64,000 nucleotides of DNA from Ceratotherium simum simum (GCF_000283155.1 NW_004454229.1:6013439-6077438), one strand, 5' to 3'. Numbered from the stretch's first letter, positions 51,441 through 62,249 are shown. The notes: generated by a model from the letters alone, not told the origin. Program-made: numbers and translations.

Positions 51441-51514
51441 GGGAAGATTTTTTTCTACCAGCCGAGACCGGGTGATGACTGATTCCCTTCCTCCCCGCAC
51501 ACTCAGGCCAGGTT

Positions 51515-51640
51515 AGGCACTCCCTAGCCATTCCTCTCACAGATATTCACCGCACATCTGCTCTGTGCCAGGCAGCGTGCTAGGTGCTGGAGGGACCACG
51601 GAGAACAAGGCAGACACGACCCAGGCCCCGTGGACCCTAC
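51515..51640 (-). mobile_element. L2 LINE 3' end, antisense
   Basis: cgcacatctgctctgtgcca, then ggcagcgtgctaggtgctgg and gagaacaaggcagacacgac follow antisense L2. Confidence 0.85.
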
Positions 51641-51689
51641 GGGCTGGCAGGCTGTCCCGGCTCCACAGCCCCATGCTTCCCTCCATCCC

Positions 51690-51855
51690 AGCCCCTCCCA
51701 CCACGTGGTCACTGCCTGGTGTGTATCCGTCCCACATGGCAGGGCCCCAAAAGCAGAGGCTGGGTCTAACTCATCCCTGTGTCCCCACAACCAGCACCCA
51801 GCACAAGCTTGGCCCTGAGTGGACCGTTTGCTGGTTGGACTGAACAAATGGTGCG
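51690..51855 (+). mobile_element. L2 LINE 3' end, sense
   Basis: ggtcactgcctggtgtgtat, then catccctgtgtccccacaac and cagcacccagcacaagcttg end in the L2 tail. Confidence 0.7.
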
Positions 51856-52259
51856 TCCAAGGACTGGGGTGAAGGGTGCTCTGTGTACGTTAGAGAGGAC
51901 TTCTGGCCCAGGGCAGCTCACAGCCCGGCGTTGTTTTGTCAGAGTAGCAGCAGACACTTGAAGTTGCACAGCCTCTGTGAAACACGTGGAGATGACTGGT
52001 CTGGCTTTTTATCTGCTTTCGTCTAAGTGACCCAGAGCACAAAACAACAGTGGCTCAGCAGCCACAGCCCAGGCAGGAGTCCTACTCCTGGACTGGATCT
52101 CTCTCTGGATTCAGCATTCAACCAGCTCTGGCCAACCGTGGCTCAGCTGACAGGAACCGAGTGCTCTCCCAGCTCCCACGTCTCCAGCAAGGGAAGACGG
52201 CTTCCCGAGTCACACAGTGCCCAGCCAAGCAGAGACAGAGTCACTCGGGTGGCGTGAGG
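51856..52259. other. Unassigned sequence
   Basis: No gene or confident repeat. Confidence 0.35.
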
Positions 52260-52485
52260 TTTTTCAAATGAGGCAACAACCATTTAGACTATAAATCCCC
52301 CAAAAGTGAGACTCCTCCCCCCAAACCCAATCCAATCCTCCCTTTTCTAAGCCCCCTAACATCTTAATGTGTCATCTTAGATGCCAACGTTGTCTTACCA
52401 ATAAGATTGTTAGAGATTCAAAGACACGGATGAGTCTCACTCATTTCTTCTCTGCTCCAGATCCTAGCACACAGAAGTGCCTAAC
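52260..52485 (+). mobile_element. L2 LINE 3' end, sense, target of an L1
   Basis: cacggatgagtctcactcat, then gatcctagcacacagaagtg and cctaacaaaaatttatggt follow the L2 tail. The next L1 inserted in it. Confidence 0.6.
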
Positions 52486-52504
52486 AAAAATTTATGGTTT
52501 CCAC

Positions 52505-53480
52505 CACGAACAAAACAAAAAGACAACCCACCAGCTAGGAGAAAATATTGGCAAATCATATATCTGACGAGGGGTTAACTTCCAAAATACATAAAGAAAT
52601 CATACAACTCAACAACAAAAAAACAAACAACTCAATCAAAAAATGGGCAGAGGATATGAACAGACATTTATTCAAAGAATATATAGAGACAGCCAACCGG
52701 CACATGAAATGATGTTCAACATCACTAATTATTAGGGAAATGCAAATCAAAACTACAATGAGATATCACCTCACACCCGTGAGAATGGCTATAATGACCA
52801 AGACAAAAAACAATAAGTGTTGGAGAGGATGTGGAGAAAGGCGAACCCTCATAAACTGCTGGTGGGAATACAAACTGGTATAGCCACTATGGAAAACAGT
52901 AGGCAGATTTCTCAAAAAATTAAAAATAGAAATACCGTATGACCCAGCTATCCCACTATTGGGTATTTATCCAAAGAACTTGAAATCAACAATTCAAAGA
53001 GACTTATGCACCCCTATGTTCATTGCAGCATTATTCACTATAGCCAAGATGTGGAAGCAACCCAAGTGCTCATCAACTGATGAATGGATAAAGAAGATGT
53101 GGTGTATCTCTACAATGGAATACTACTCAGCCATAAAAAAAGACAAAATCATCTCATTTGCAACAACATGGATGGACCTTGAGGATATGATGTTAAGCGA
53201 AATAAGCCAGACAGAGCAAGACAAACACTGTATGATTTCACTCATATGTGGAAGATAAACGCACACACGGATACAGACAACAGATCCGTGGTTACCAGAG
53301 GGGAGGGGGCTGGGGGAGGGCGAAAGGGGTAAAAGGGGCACATATGTATGGTAATGGATAAAAACTAGACTATTGGTGGTGAGCACGATGCAGTCTATAC
53401 AAAAACTGACATACAATAATGTACACCTGAAATTACACTGTTATAAACCAATATGACCTCAATAAAGTAATTAAATTAAA
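52505..53480 (+). mobile_element. L1 LINE 3' end (lineage-specific type), sense
   Basis: A 5'-truncated insertion of about 975 bases: caacccaccagctaggagaa, then tgagaatggctataatgacc, then actattgggtatttatccaa, then ctattggtggtgagcacgat, ending in an A tail. A clear 19-base target duplication flanks it. Confidence 0.95.
52959..53258 (+). pseudogene. L1 ORF2p C-terminal fragment
   Basis: It encodes [34 protein letters not shown] and ends DKHCMISLICGR with a stop at 53256-53258. This agrees with the normal C-terminus of ORF2p, so the end is intact even though the rest of the protein is missing by truncation. It is not functional. Confidence 0.9.
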
Positions 53481-53499
53481 AAAAACTTATGGTTTCCAC

Positions 53500-53804
53500 A
53501 TCTTAACAATTCTCTAAAAGGAGGACACCTTCCATCTAACCCCTCTGGCACCAGCCAGATGAAATCCCAAAGGGATAAAGATCAAATCCATGATGAGGTT
53601 CAAATTACACGCTGGGCCTCTGAGTCCTCCAAGCAGAGCTCCAGCCTCTGTGTAAACCCCCAGCAGAGAACTAAGCAGACTCTGGTCTGATCATCTGTTC
53701 ACTCGTCCAGCTCCTGACGGTGCTCCTCCAAGTGCCTGCTCACCTTTGCTCCCCAGCACCCAGCACACCTGACCTGGCCCATGGGAGGAGCTTACAGTTT
53801 CTTT
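53500..53804. other. Unassigned sequence, weak L2 tail at 53740-53800
   Basis: cccagcacccagcacacctg looks like an L2 3' motif. Otherwise nothing recognised. Confidence 0.35.
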
Positions 53805-54290
53805 GTTAAATGAAGATGTTCATCACGTTATTATTTACAACAGTGAGTGAAAAGCAGGAAACAACCTAAATGTCCAGCAATAGAGGAAACATTCCATGAA
53901 TCAGGGTGTGTCCAGGTAACGAAACACCATGTGGCCATAACTTTGAGAGGATGTAGCTCATGAAGAAAAATAAGATACCACTTACATGTGGAATCTAAAA
54001 AGGTTAAACCTGGAAAAAACAGAGAGTAAAATGGTGGTTACCAGGGGATAGGACAGATGTTGTTTAAGGCTACAAACGTGTAACAAATAGTAAATAAGCC
54101 CTAGAGATCTGAAGCACAGTATAGTGAACACAGACAACAATATTGTGCTATAATTATGGAATGTGATAAATATCACTAAGAATCACATCACAATCTATAA
54201 ATGTATTAAAGTAACAAGCTGTACACCTTAAACTTAGTTACACATCACATTTATTCAATGAAAAATAAAGTAACAGCAAAAAAAAGGTAG
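53805..54290 (+). mobile_element. Older L1M-type LINE 3' region, sense
   Basis: caacctaaatgtccagcaat, then cacttacatgtggaatctaa, then ggtggttaccaggggatagg, then gctgtacaccttaaacttag reach the 3' end. Confidence 0.85.
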
Positions 54291-54965
54291 AATATAAAAG
54301 ATCATCTATGCCATGATTCAAACTACTTTAAAACCACGCCTGTGGACAGAGGTCAGAAAGATCAGGGAGCAGAGGAAACTGGAGATTTTTTGCAAGGGTG
54401 GATTTATGAAAGAACACATCTCATTTTGAATTAGTTATTACTACAGTGTTATCAGTGAAGAATTTTTTTAAAATAATTTACAGAAGAACAGGAAGATGGA
54501 AACCCGTCTTCATAGCAGAGGATATTTGTAAAGGATAGAGGGTTCTAAAGGATGGAGATGTTTGTAATATTGAGTCAACAAGTTGATGAGGCCTCAGGCT
54601 GCGTCTGCTAGAAACGTTCAGGTGTAAAAACTTTCCTCCCAGGCCCAGCCAGGTCAGCTGGGGCACCAGGCTCAGCTCCTGGCACCAAATTCTACAAGGA
54701 GCTTGGCTACGCTACTGTCTGAGAAGGATGCCCATGGCTGACGGCCTGGGGATGTGGCTCCTGGATGAGAGAAGGCCCACTGGCCTCCAGGGCCTGCATC
54801 CTCAAAGAGTAGAACCAGGATCAACGGGGAAGCTACAAGGGGCCAGATTTTGCTCAGTAAAAGAACTGTCTTGAAGGTGGAGAGCTCCTTGTCACTAGGA
54901 GCATTTGGGGACAGCTGGAGACCTTGCATCGGGAATATTTTAGGGAGAGAGGAGATGAATTTCAT
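54291..54965. other. Unassigned sequence
   Basis: AT-rich then mixed sequence. No gene, no confident repeat. Confidence 0.35.
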
Positions 54966-54969
54966 GTAT

Positions 54970-55170
54970 GCTGTGGGAAATGGAACTTATCTTTATTGAG
55001 CACCTATATAAACTGGAATGCACTTTAAATGTGTATTATTTTCTTGACTCTTCATAGATTTTTACAGATGAGGAAACTGAGGCTTAGGAAAGTGAAATGG
55101 CTTGCTCAAGTTTTCAAGGCCAGCTGGGGCAGAGCCAGAATTCAGCCCGAGATCTGCCCAACTCCCAGTC
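54970..55170 (-). mobile_element. MIR SINE, antisense
   Basis: ctttattgagcacctatata, then tttttacagatgaggaaact and ttttcaaggccagctggggc are ordered antisense MIR blocks. Confidence 0.85.
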
Positions 55171-55509
55171 TCCTTCCCCTCACCCCCAATTTGTAACTTT
55201 TTAAGTATTTCATTCATTTAGCAAGAAGGGACTCTGAATCCTCAGGCAGACTTCCTCCTACCATAGGATGAGGAAACTCTCAACTTTTCCGCCTGTGAGC
55301 TGTGGCCCGGGGAACACAGCGGGCCCTGGCCAAGCTGGCAGTGGCCCTGCCGACCTGCAGGGTGGGAGGGCCAAGGCCCAGGAGTCCAGCCTGCCTGCAG
55401 GCAGCCCCGAAGCCACCCGCCCAGCCATTCCCACCAGTCCAGGTGCTAAAATGGAACATAAGCCAAGGCACATCCTAAGCCCCCAGAGGCCTCTTGCTGG
55501 TGCCTGAGA
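55171..55509. other. Unassigned sequence
   Basis: No gene or repeat recognised. Confidence 0.35.
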
Positions 55510-55650
55510 GGAGACTTAGGACGCAGTGTGCGGCAATGGGCAAAACAGCAGATGAGGAATCAGGAGGAGGTCTGGCCTCCATTACCTTGGGCAAGCCACT
55601 CCACCTTCCTGAGCCCTGCTTTCCTTCGTGCAAAATAGAACCATTCCACC
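55510..55650 (+). mobile_element. MIR SINE, sense
   Basis: ccttgggcaagccactccac followed by cttcctgagccctgctttcc is MIR core. Confidence 0.75.
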
Positions 55651-55659
55651 CACCTGGCC

Positions 55660-55915
55660 TAACCCAGAGCTGCGTGGGGTTCTGCCTGCAATACCCTCTC
55701 ACCATCCTGTCTATGAACTCCTACACATCCTTCGAGGCCCAGTCCCTGTGTCAGCCACTCTGTGAAGCCTTCCCTGATCACCTCCTATCTCTGGACCCAG
55801 AGTGGGTTACTCCGTGCTTCTCTAGCACTTAGAACATCCTCTATCCTTGGACTGTGTATTTGACTGTAAGCCTTGGAGCAGGTGTCATGTGTCTCCAGCT
55901 GCACAGACTGATAAG
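55660..55915 (+). mobile_element. L2 LINE, sense
   Basis: gaactcctacacatccttcg, then ctgtgaagccttccctgatc and gactgtaagccttggagcag follow L2. Confidence 0.85.
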
Positions 55916-55954
55916 CTGGATTGACAACAAAGCCTCTCTGCCAACCCACAACCA

Positions 55955-56135
55955 ACTCAGCCTTTAAGGTCTTGTATTTGCACATCTCTGTGAAGCCTCC
56001 CTGCAGCCTCTGAGAGCAGGTTTTCCACCTGCTGTCCTCCCCACACCTCCCCCACACAAGCCCGTTTTCTCTCTCCTTCCTATGCCACGCAGTGCCTCGC
56101 TCAGGGCCAGGCACATAATAGGACCACACCTCCCC
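55955..56135 (+). mobile_element. L2 LINE, sense, second copy
   Basis: catctctgtgaagcctccct, then cgcagtgcctcgctcagggc and gccaggcacataataggacc follow L2 3' blocks. Confidence 0.75.
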
Positions 56136-56339
56136 AAATCTGGCTGTCCGGGCAGTGACAGCGCCCTGGAGCTCCTGCAGCCCCACCCGGCTCTCTGCTG
56201 GGACAGGCCGCCTGGCCCTGGGCCATTCCTTACCCCTCCCGCCAGGCTGAGGCAGCGCAGGGCCCTCCCCGAGCCCCAGCCTGGCCAGACTGCCCCCCCG
56301 GTCTCCACCCAGCCAGGTCACTCCAGTGCTGGGTGCATT
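56136..56339. other. Unassigned sequence
   Basis: No gene or repeat recognised. Confidence 0.35.
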
Positions 56340-56700
56340 ATCCCCTGCGCTGGCAAGCACGCCACGTTCCCCACAATCTCGTGTCTATAAAGGCCAGAGT
56401 GGCGCCAGTGGTCATGGGAGCCTCGCTCCAGTCTGCGTCCCCACGAGGCCCCCCCATCTCCCCGAGCCCACACTCAGTTTGGGACCATAAGTGTTATGTC
56501 ATTAACCTCCTGTCCACACTGTCCCCACAGGGTTTTTTTATTAGTGGAACATTGAGTGGTTTAGAGAGATAGTGGTGATAAAATGACTCTGAAAGTGCCT
56601 GGATTAACATTGGGGCCACTTGCCCAGGGAAAACCCAACCCCAGATACAGAGGAAAAAACAAAAATAAATCCATCCCTCCAGTTAGACGGTGTTGAGAAA
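56340..56700. promoter_or_regulatory. Repeat-free block, candidate conserved element
   Basis: Unique sequence with intact AT words (aagtgttatgtcattaacct, tttttttattagtggaacat, gcctggattaacattggggc). No repeat. Regulatory role is inference. Confidence 0.3.
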
Positions 56701-56714
56701 ATGAGCCAAAAGGG

Positions 56715-56800
56715 TTTTATAGATGGGCAGCACAGTGCGCGGGAGACCTGGCTTTAAGCCCTGACTCTATGCTTATCGGCCATGTGCTCTTGGGCAAGTC
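56715..56800 (+). mobile_element. MIR SINE head, sense
   Basis: gggcagcacagtgcgcggga, then ccctgactctatgcttatcg and ctcttgggcaagtcac are the MIR head and the start of the core. Confidence 0.75.
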
Positions 56801-56965
56801 ACCTCCTCCAGGGAGCCTTCCCTGACCCCCTCCATTGGCCCCTATCCATGGGCACCCACTACTCCTTGCTCTTCCCATGCATCTCCTACTACAGTGGGAT
56901 TTCCTCCCAGTTAGGGACCCCTCGCTCAGGGCCTGGGACAAAGGAGCACCAGTGGGTATTTGTTG
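56800..56965 (+). mobile_element. L2 LINE 3' end, sense, joined to MIR
   Basis: ctcctccagggagccttccc, then tgaccccctccattggcccc and gggtatttgttggatggact is L2. It joins the MIR directly at a short shared word (gtcacctcctcc). Confidence 0.8.
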
Positions 56966-57059
56966 GATGGACTGATAGACAGATGGACAGAAAAACAAAA
57001 GAACAAAGTTCAACTCTCTGGGCTATTTTTTGTCTTTAGAACAAAAATTAAGCCTCCCT

Positions 57060-57220
57060 CCATTACACCCCTGGTGCCAAGCACAGTGCCTGGCGGTGGC
57101 AGATGCGAACGGCTGACCCAAGGCAGGAATGGACAGAAGCGCATGTGGCCTGGCCCCTCTGGGCTGTGGCGAGGATCAGCTGAGACGGGAGTGAAAACAC
57201 TGCAAAGGCCTGTGTGAGGG
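57060..57220 (+). mobile_element. L2/MIR tail pieces, sense
   Basis: caagcacagtgcctggcggt, then ggatcagctgagacgggagt and aaaacactgcaaaggcctgt are MIR and L2 3' words in sense order. Confidence 0.55.
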
Positions 57221-57227
57221 TGATTTG

Positions 57228-57425
57228 GATCGGGGCTGCCCAAAGTGTGGGCCACAGTCCAGCACCATCAGCACCACCTGGGAACTTGCTAGAAACACAG
57301 ATTCCCAGGCCCCACCCCAGACCTCTTGAAACAGATTCTCCGGGCCTGGGTCCCAGGAATCTGGATTTTAATGAGCCTGTCAGGGGATTTTTCTGCACAA
57401 GAAAGTTTCAGAAGCGCTGATTTCG
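57228..57425. mobile_element. hAT-Charlie element, MER20-like
   Basis: gcaccacctgggaacttgct, then ccaggccccaccccagacct, then gtcccaggaatctggatttt, then agaaagtttcagaagcgctg match a MER20-type element. Confidence 0.75.
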
Positions 57426-57530
57426 ATCATGGATCTAAGTTACTTAAGTTCTCTGTGCCCTGTTTCCACCTCTGCAAAATGGGGACAATACACGTAAATG
57501 TGCCCAGGAAAGTAACAGGCCTGCCGTCGT
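57426..57530 (+). mobile_element. MIR SINE fragment, sense
   Basis: agttctctgtgccctgtttc, then cacctctgcaaaatggggac is MIR core. Confidence 0.75.
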
Positions 57531-57774
57531 TACTACATGCCGACAATAGGAGCCTAGCCCACGTGAGGCACTGGGAGAGACTCAGACGCAGCAGACAGCC
57601 ATGCTACTCCCAGAGTCCTGCTCTCAGAGCTTAGGCTGCAGACAGAGGCACGTTCCACCGAGGGGGTGCAACAGTGTAGATGGGTCATGTGAGTGAAACC
57701 CCATGGCTGACGCAGAGGCCCTTGGGGTGCAGCTGAAGCTGGCCTCGTAAGGGATGCTAGGAACCTGCAGGAAC
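57531..57774. other. Unassigned sequence
   Basis: No gene or repeat recognised. Confidence 0.35.
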
Positions 57775-57875
57775 CTGCAAGTTCCATTTTACAGACGAGG
57801 AAACTGAGGCCAGAGAGGGGCAAGACTGGCTGGAGGTCACCCAGCCAGGGTGGGTAAGCCGAGCCTAAGATGCAC
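57775..57875 (-). mobile_element. MIR SINE fragment, antisense
   Basis: ttccattttacagacgagga followed by aactgaggccagagaggggc is the antisense MIR core. Confidence 0.85.
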
Positions 57876-58134
57876 GCTTCTGGGGAGATTTCGAGCAGAT
57901 TTCAACCAGCAGTGCCCACTGCAGGGGCCTCACTCACCTCGGCCCAAGAGCAGTGGGCACAGGCTACCTGCACACAGTAGGGCCAACTCAGTCCTCCCAA
58001 TTCACTCCTGTCCGGGAGCCTCACACAGCCGAAGTTCCAGGTGAGGAGCCACAGCGTCTCACCTGAAGACGGCTGGTTCTCTCAGGCCCCTTCAGCAACC
58101 TGGGGTTCCTCAAAACAGCCTCTTTCCCTAACGC
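57876..58134. other. Unassigned sequence
   Basis: No gene or confident repeat. Confidence 0.35.
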
Positions 58135-58345
58135 TGACTCTCAAACTCACATTCATTTATTCATTCGACATTCACTCTCTGAGTACCTCCTGATGTGCCA
58201 GGCTCCAGGGGGTGGCTTTAATCCCAGTGAGGACAGGAAAATCGTTCATGTGGGATTATTAGTCCACTTTTAGAGATGAGGCTCAGAGAGGTTATGTGAC
58301 CTGCCTGTGGTCACATAGCTCGAGAGAGGAAGAGTAGGGTGGTCT
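58135..58345 (-). mobile_element. L2 tip and MIR, antisense
   Basis: tttattcattcgacattcac, then ctcctgatgtgccaggctcc (L2 tip) is followed by gatgaggctcagagaggtta and gacctgcctgtggtcacata (MIR core). Confidence 0.75.
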
Positions 58346-58399
58346 GACAGCGAGGCCTGTACTCTGCACTTGCTGCCTCCCTGAATTAGAAGCTTGGGT

Positions 58400-58545
58400 T
58401 TCTGCCTAGCTGAGCCCCAAATGAGGCACCAGATTAGGCAAGTCACAGCCCCACTCTGAGCGAGCCCAAACCCAGCAGGGGAAATACCATCTACCTCTCA
58501 GGTCTGTCTGGAGACATCTAACGAGAAGATGGAAACAAGGAGATG
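58400..58545 (+). mobile_element. MIR-like SINE, sense, diverged
   Basis: attaggcaagtcacagcccc, then ataccatctacctctcaggt resemble MIR core and 3' part. Confidence 0.5.
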
Positions 58546-58624
58546 TGCAAACACGTAGTGTCACTGTCTGGTCACCTCTCACGGCTGGCCTCAAGGCACA
58601 GACACTTGCACGGGACATCTCCTT

Positions 58625-58745
58625 ACGATCCTGCAGGCAAGGGACTGTTTTCCTCGTCCTAACAGGGGTTTAGAGACGTATAGTTCCCACACAGGGGCAC
58701 ACAGCAGCGAAGCCTGGACTCAAACCCTGTCTTCCAGCTCCTGGG
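58625..58745 (-). mobile_element. MIR-like SINE, antisense
   Basis: gtttagagacgtatagttcc, then cctggactcaaaccctgtct resemble the antisense MIR. Confidence 0.55.
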
Positions 58746-58964
58746 CCAGGGCCCCAGCCATTGGGGCTCTCTCCCATCCTGCCACCTCTCACCAAACCTC
58801 CCACAACCACTCCCAAACAGCGGCCCTCCTCTTCCCACCCCACCCCACCCACCTCCTCTCTACCTGGCCCAGAGGTCCCAGCCTGGAGCCAGCAGCCACC
58901 AGGACCCCATCCAAGAATCCCCAGGCAAAAGCAGAAGGGGAAAAAGAGGCACAGTCAAGACTTA
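58746..58964. other. Unassigned sequence
   Basis: Contains a C-rich patch at 58838-58852. No gene seen. Confidence 0.35.
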
Positions 58965-59130
58965 AAACTTCTTGAACAGAACCTTCTTTTATTTTGAGGA
59001 AGAAATCGTAGACTTGGAGAACAGTTTAGGAAAAAAAAATTAATCCTTGGGTTCGGTTTGGGATTCAGCAAATTAGCACCGTTTGCTCTGGTTTGGGGTT
59101 TGAGGTTTTGATCAAGTCTGTGGGAAGCAG
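58965..59130. promoter_or_regulatory. Candidate conserved noncoding block
   Basis: AT-rich unique words (cttttattttgaggaagaaa, attcagcaaattagcaccgt) in a repeat-free stretch. Inference only. Confidence 0.3.
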
Positions 59131-59868
59131 CAGTTGGGGACACTTCATTCCACAGGTCCCAAAGGCATCGGCCTCAGTGGCTCCATTCGAGGGACAGGGA
59201 GTAAGGAAAGACGGTCAGACAGGAGTCCCAGTTCTCCTTACAGCTCTGCGAGCAGTGGCAGGCCTGGACTGAGAGGCATTCCCTCCTCATCCAGCTCCAC
59301 CTCCTCCCCAAGCCTGGCTGCACCCTGGCCCAGCCCCCTGACTGTGGGGGGGACGGCCCAGCTTTGCCCCACCCCTCCTACCCACCTACCCCCCCACCCC
59401 CCACCACGGGCACAGACACCCGGTTTGGGACCTCCAAGCCTAGGAGTTCCAACCATGTCCCCCTCGGCCCACCCTGGTCTCCCTGATGATCCTTCCACCT
59501 CCCCCCTGCACTGGGGACCCCTGCAGGCAGGTCCCCATGCCCAGCACAGGCCTGGCCACAGCGGGTCCTCAGTCAGAAATCACCCACCCACCGTCACAGA
59601 CACATTCCTCAAGGAAAATCAGGCTCAAACAAGCGAGGCGTTCATCCTTCTCCAGCCCTCGGGCTGAGCCTTCCAGTTTCCGATGTTTGTGTCCTGGGGC
59701 CAGAGTGCCATCCCTCCCAACCTCCCGCTGAGTGCCCTGCAGGACCCTCTCGGACGAGCCCTGGCTGTAGCCCCCTCCTCGGCCTCATTTAGGAGCAGGG
59801 AGCTATAATAACCGCTTGAAGGTATTAAAATTTCTCTCTGGCTCTTACCTCTGACCAGAAGGAACACC
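59131..59868. other. Unassigned sequence with C-rich tract
   Basis: No gene seen. A C-rich tract at 59367-59408 is described separately. Confidence 0.35.
59367..59408 (-). other. G-quadruplex candidate on the minus strand
   Basis: The plus strand has at least four C runs of three or more (ccccacccctcctacccacc, then cccccccaccccccacc). The minus strand therefore carries closely spaced G runs able to fold a quadruplex. Confidence 0.6.
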
Positions 59869-59869
59869 A

Positions 59870-60065
59870 GCTTTGGACAAACATGACTTTAAATCCCACT
59901 TAGCAGCCATGCAGCCTTCAGCAGGCCCGCTGGCCTCTCTGAGCCTCATCTGCAAAATGGGAACATCAGTAACACCTGTTCTGCAGGGTCTCGAGGACTA
60001 AGTGATGTGACAGCACTCATGATTGCACCTGGCAGAGCAGCTGGCACACAGGTAGGTACCCAAGA
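59870..60065 (+). mobile_element. MIR SINE, sense
   Basis: gactttaaatcccacttagc, then tgagcctcatctgcaaaatg, then gcagctggcacacaggtagg span MIR. Confidence 0.85.
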
Positions 60066-60329
60066 AACCCAAGTTCTCCTCCCTCCCCCGCCACTCCTAG
60101 GGTGCAGTCCCTTGTTCCTCCCCCGTGAGGACGGGAGCACGGTCATCCACAGCTCGTAGTCACAAATGCACTTTAGGGTAACGAGCATCACGCTGGGGCT
60201 GACAGCTCCATCAACAAGGCACGGTTTGTAGATGAGTTATAGTTGGAGTCAATGATGGCTGCAACGGCTTTTCACCAACGAACAAGCCTGGCGGCACCCA
60301 AGTCTCCTTCCGAGCAGGACATGTGGTCA
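60066..60329. other. Unassigned sequence
   Basis: No gene or repeat recognised. Confidence 0.35.
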
Positions 60330-60470
60330 TCCCCAACTTCCAGGGGAGAAAATGGAGGCACAAAGCAACTGAGCAAGTTCCCAAAGTCGCACAGCCAGCA
60401 GTGACAGGGCTGGGGCTGGAACTCGGGCCCGCTGGCCACGGGGCCCGCCGTGGAGAAGCACCCGGCACAT
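60330..60470 (-). mobile_element. MIR SINE, antisense
   Basis: gggagaaaatggaggcacaa, then cccaaagtcgcacagccagc and gctggaactcgggcccgctg follow antisense MIR. Confidence 0.8.
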
Positions 60471-60665
60471 GACAGCCTTCCCCACCAACACCTCCGTCTG
60501 TGCCGGAGCTCTGCTCCCCGGCCTGGCCGTCGGCGCACCGGCCGGCCAGCTAGGGTAAAACAGCTCAGTGGGGAAGGCAATAAAAATGTTTTTTCTTGCT
60601 AAACAAATTAGTTTACATCTGGTGATGTACAAATAAATAGAGGGGCCTCGGCCAGGCCCAGACCA
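60471..60665. promoter_or_regulatory. Short CpG-rich patch then AT-rich unique block
   Basis: 60421-60550 holds about 15 CpGs. It is followed by a repeat-free AT word block (gcaataaaaatgttttttct, taaacaaattagtttacatc). The combination could be regulatory. Inference only. Confidence 0.3.
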
Positions 60666-60884
60666 GACGTCTCCCAGGGCTGGGCCCGCGCGGACTGGAT
60701 CCAGCCGTGGGTGCCCTGGGAAGCACCCTCACTTCTCACTTGCTCTCACACATCTCGCATCTCAGGATCTGCCGCCTGCTTGCCTCCTGCCCCTTCTCTA
60801 CCTCAGGAACTGCCCATCTGTGGGGGTTCCTCTGGTCCCTCTCCCCCGCCCCAGGGGAGGGGCAAGGTCTCCCTAGTTGCCTCC

Positions 60885-61045
60885 CACTTCCCTGCTGTGA
60901 GGCCTCAGGGTGTTACCTGCCCCCTCTGAGCCTCAGTCGGGTCATGTGCAAAATGGGGATAATGATGTTTTGCTGCCAGGGCTGTTGTGAAAATAACGAT
61001 ACCTAAGTCCCTACCAGAGTGCCTGGCACTTAAGAAACAGCCCCC
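60885..61045 (+). mobile_element. MIR SINE, sense
   Basis: gcctcagtcgggtcatgtgc, then aaaatggggataatgatgtt and gagtgcctggcacttaagaa span core to 3' end. Confidence 0.85.
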
Positions 61046-61377
61046 AAACGTGGGATTCCTCCACTGTTCCCCTGCATGTCAGGCTGCCTGGGAAACAGAT
61101 CAGCATGGATGGCCCAATGCTCAGCTGAGGCTGGTCCTCCCACACTCCTGAGGCAGTGAGGCCCCCATCATTCTTGACTGTGCTCCCCACTAGACCGGTC
61201 CCCGGAGAGGGTCTGCCACCCACTCCTGGGCTCCACACATGTACCAGCACATCACACCCGCTGAGGGAGCCTGTCATCCAGAACCCTGCTGTGGAGGTGT
61301 CTTCACAACACAAAGACCCCCAATCAGCTCTCTGATAGCCTGGGAGGCGCTGTCTTGAGGTGGGCCAAGGCTGTTCA
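61046..61377. other. Unassigned sequence
   Basis: No gene or repeat recognised. Confidence 0.35.
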
Positions 61378-61470
61378 CGCAGCACACGGATGAAGAAACT
61401 GAGGCCCAGAGCGGTTAGAGCACCTGCCTGGCATCACACAGCAAGTCAGGTCTCCAGACTCTCAGCCCCA
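61378..61470 (-). mobile_element. MIR SINE fragment, antisense
   Basis: cggatgaagaaactgaggcc followed by cagagcggttagagcacctg is the antisense MIR core. Confidence 0.8.
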
Positions 61471-61739
61471 ATATTTTCTAGTTCACACCAGTGAAAAAGA
61501 GCTGGTACCTGTCACCCAAGCCATGATTTTTCCGGGAGGCCACCGCAAGGCTGCACTAAAGCACAGACACATCAGGCCACAGCCTGTCTGAGGACTAACG
61601 TCCACCATGAGTGCCCAATTCCCTTGGGACTTAAAGGCTTCTGACTTCTAGAGCCACTAATTTAAATGGACCATCACTAAGGGTGTGCATGGGGCGGTCA
61701 CACCAGGACACAGACAGGGTTAGCCGGGAAAGAGTGAAG
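61471..61739. other. Unassigned sequence
   Basis: No gene or repeat recognised. Confidence 0.35.
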
Positions 61740-61870
61740 CCTTTGGGTCTGGGGAAGCGAGAAGGGGAAGAAGCCCCCTCTCTGGACCTCAGTCTCCTTA
61801 ACTATAAAAGGAGAGCATCGGGCAAGATGACCCCCAGGGTCCCATCCTAGCCAGAAAATCTGACTTATTG
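61740..61870 (+). mobile_element. MIR-related SINE fragment, sense
   Basis: ctggacctcagtctccttaa, then aaggagagcatcgggcaaga and ccagggtcccatcctag have MIR/MIR3 character. Confidence 0.55.
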
Positions 61871-62249
61871 GGACCCAACTTTCTGGCCCATTTCTGCTAT
61901 AAAGCGGGGTGTGCCTGTGGTCTTGGTAACTGGAGTGTGAGCCTACGACTGGGCCCCAGCTGCTCCTTCCCTAGTGACCCCTCTTCTGCCTGGGAGGTCA
62001 CCCCCCTCCTGTGTCTTCCTCCCACCAGGCCCAGATCTGAAGCCAGCCTCTTGGCCACTGCAGCCCTCGAGTTCTCAGACGCAGCGGGCGACACGGGAGA
62101 GCGCAGCCTCACACCTCACTTGCTCTCCCTCCACCACCTCCGGGCCACCCTGGGCCTCTGGTGGGAAGGGGACAGGGTCCACAAGGAGCAGGAGGGAGGC
62201 GGCAGCTGCCAGTGCCCCCAGCAGCAGCTGGATGACTGTGGGAGCTGGG
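61871..62249. other. Unassigned sequence
   Basis: Short open frames with no recognisable protein. No confident repeat. Confidence 0.35.

Larger units (their letters stand above)
52486..53499. repeat. 19-base target-site duplication of an L1
   Basis: aaaaatttatggtttccac at 52486-52504 and aaaaacttatggtttccac at 53481-53499 match at 18 of 19 positions. Confidence 0.95.
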
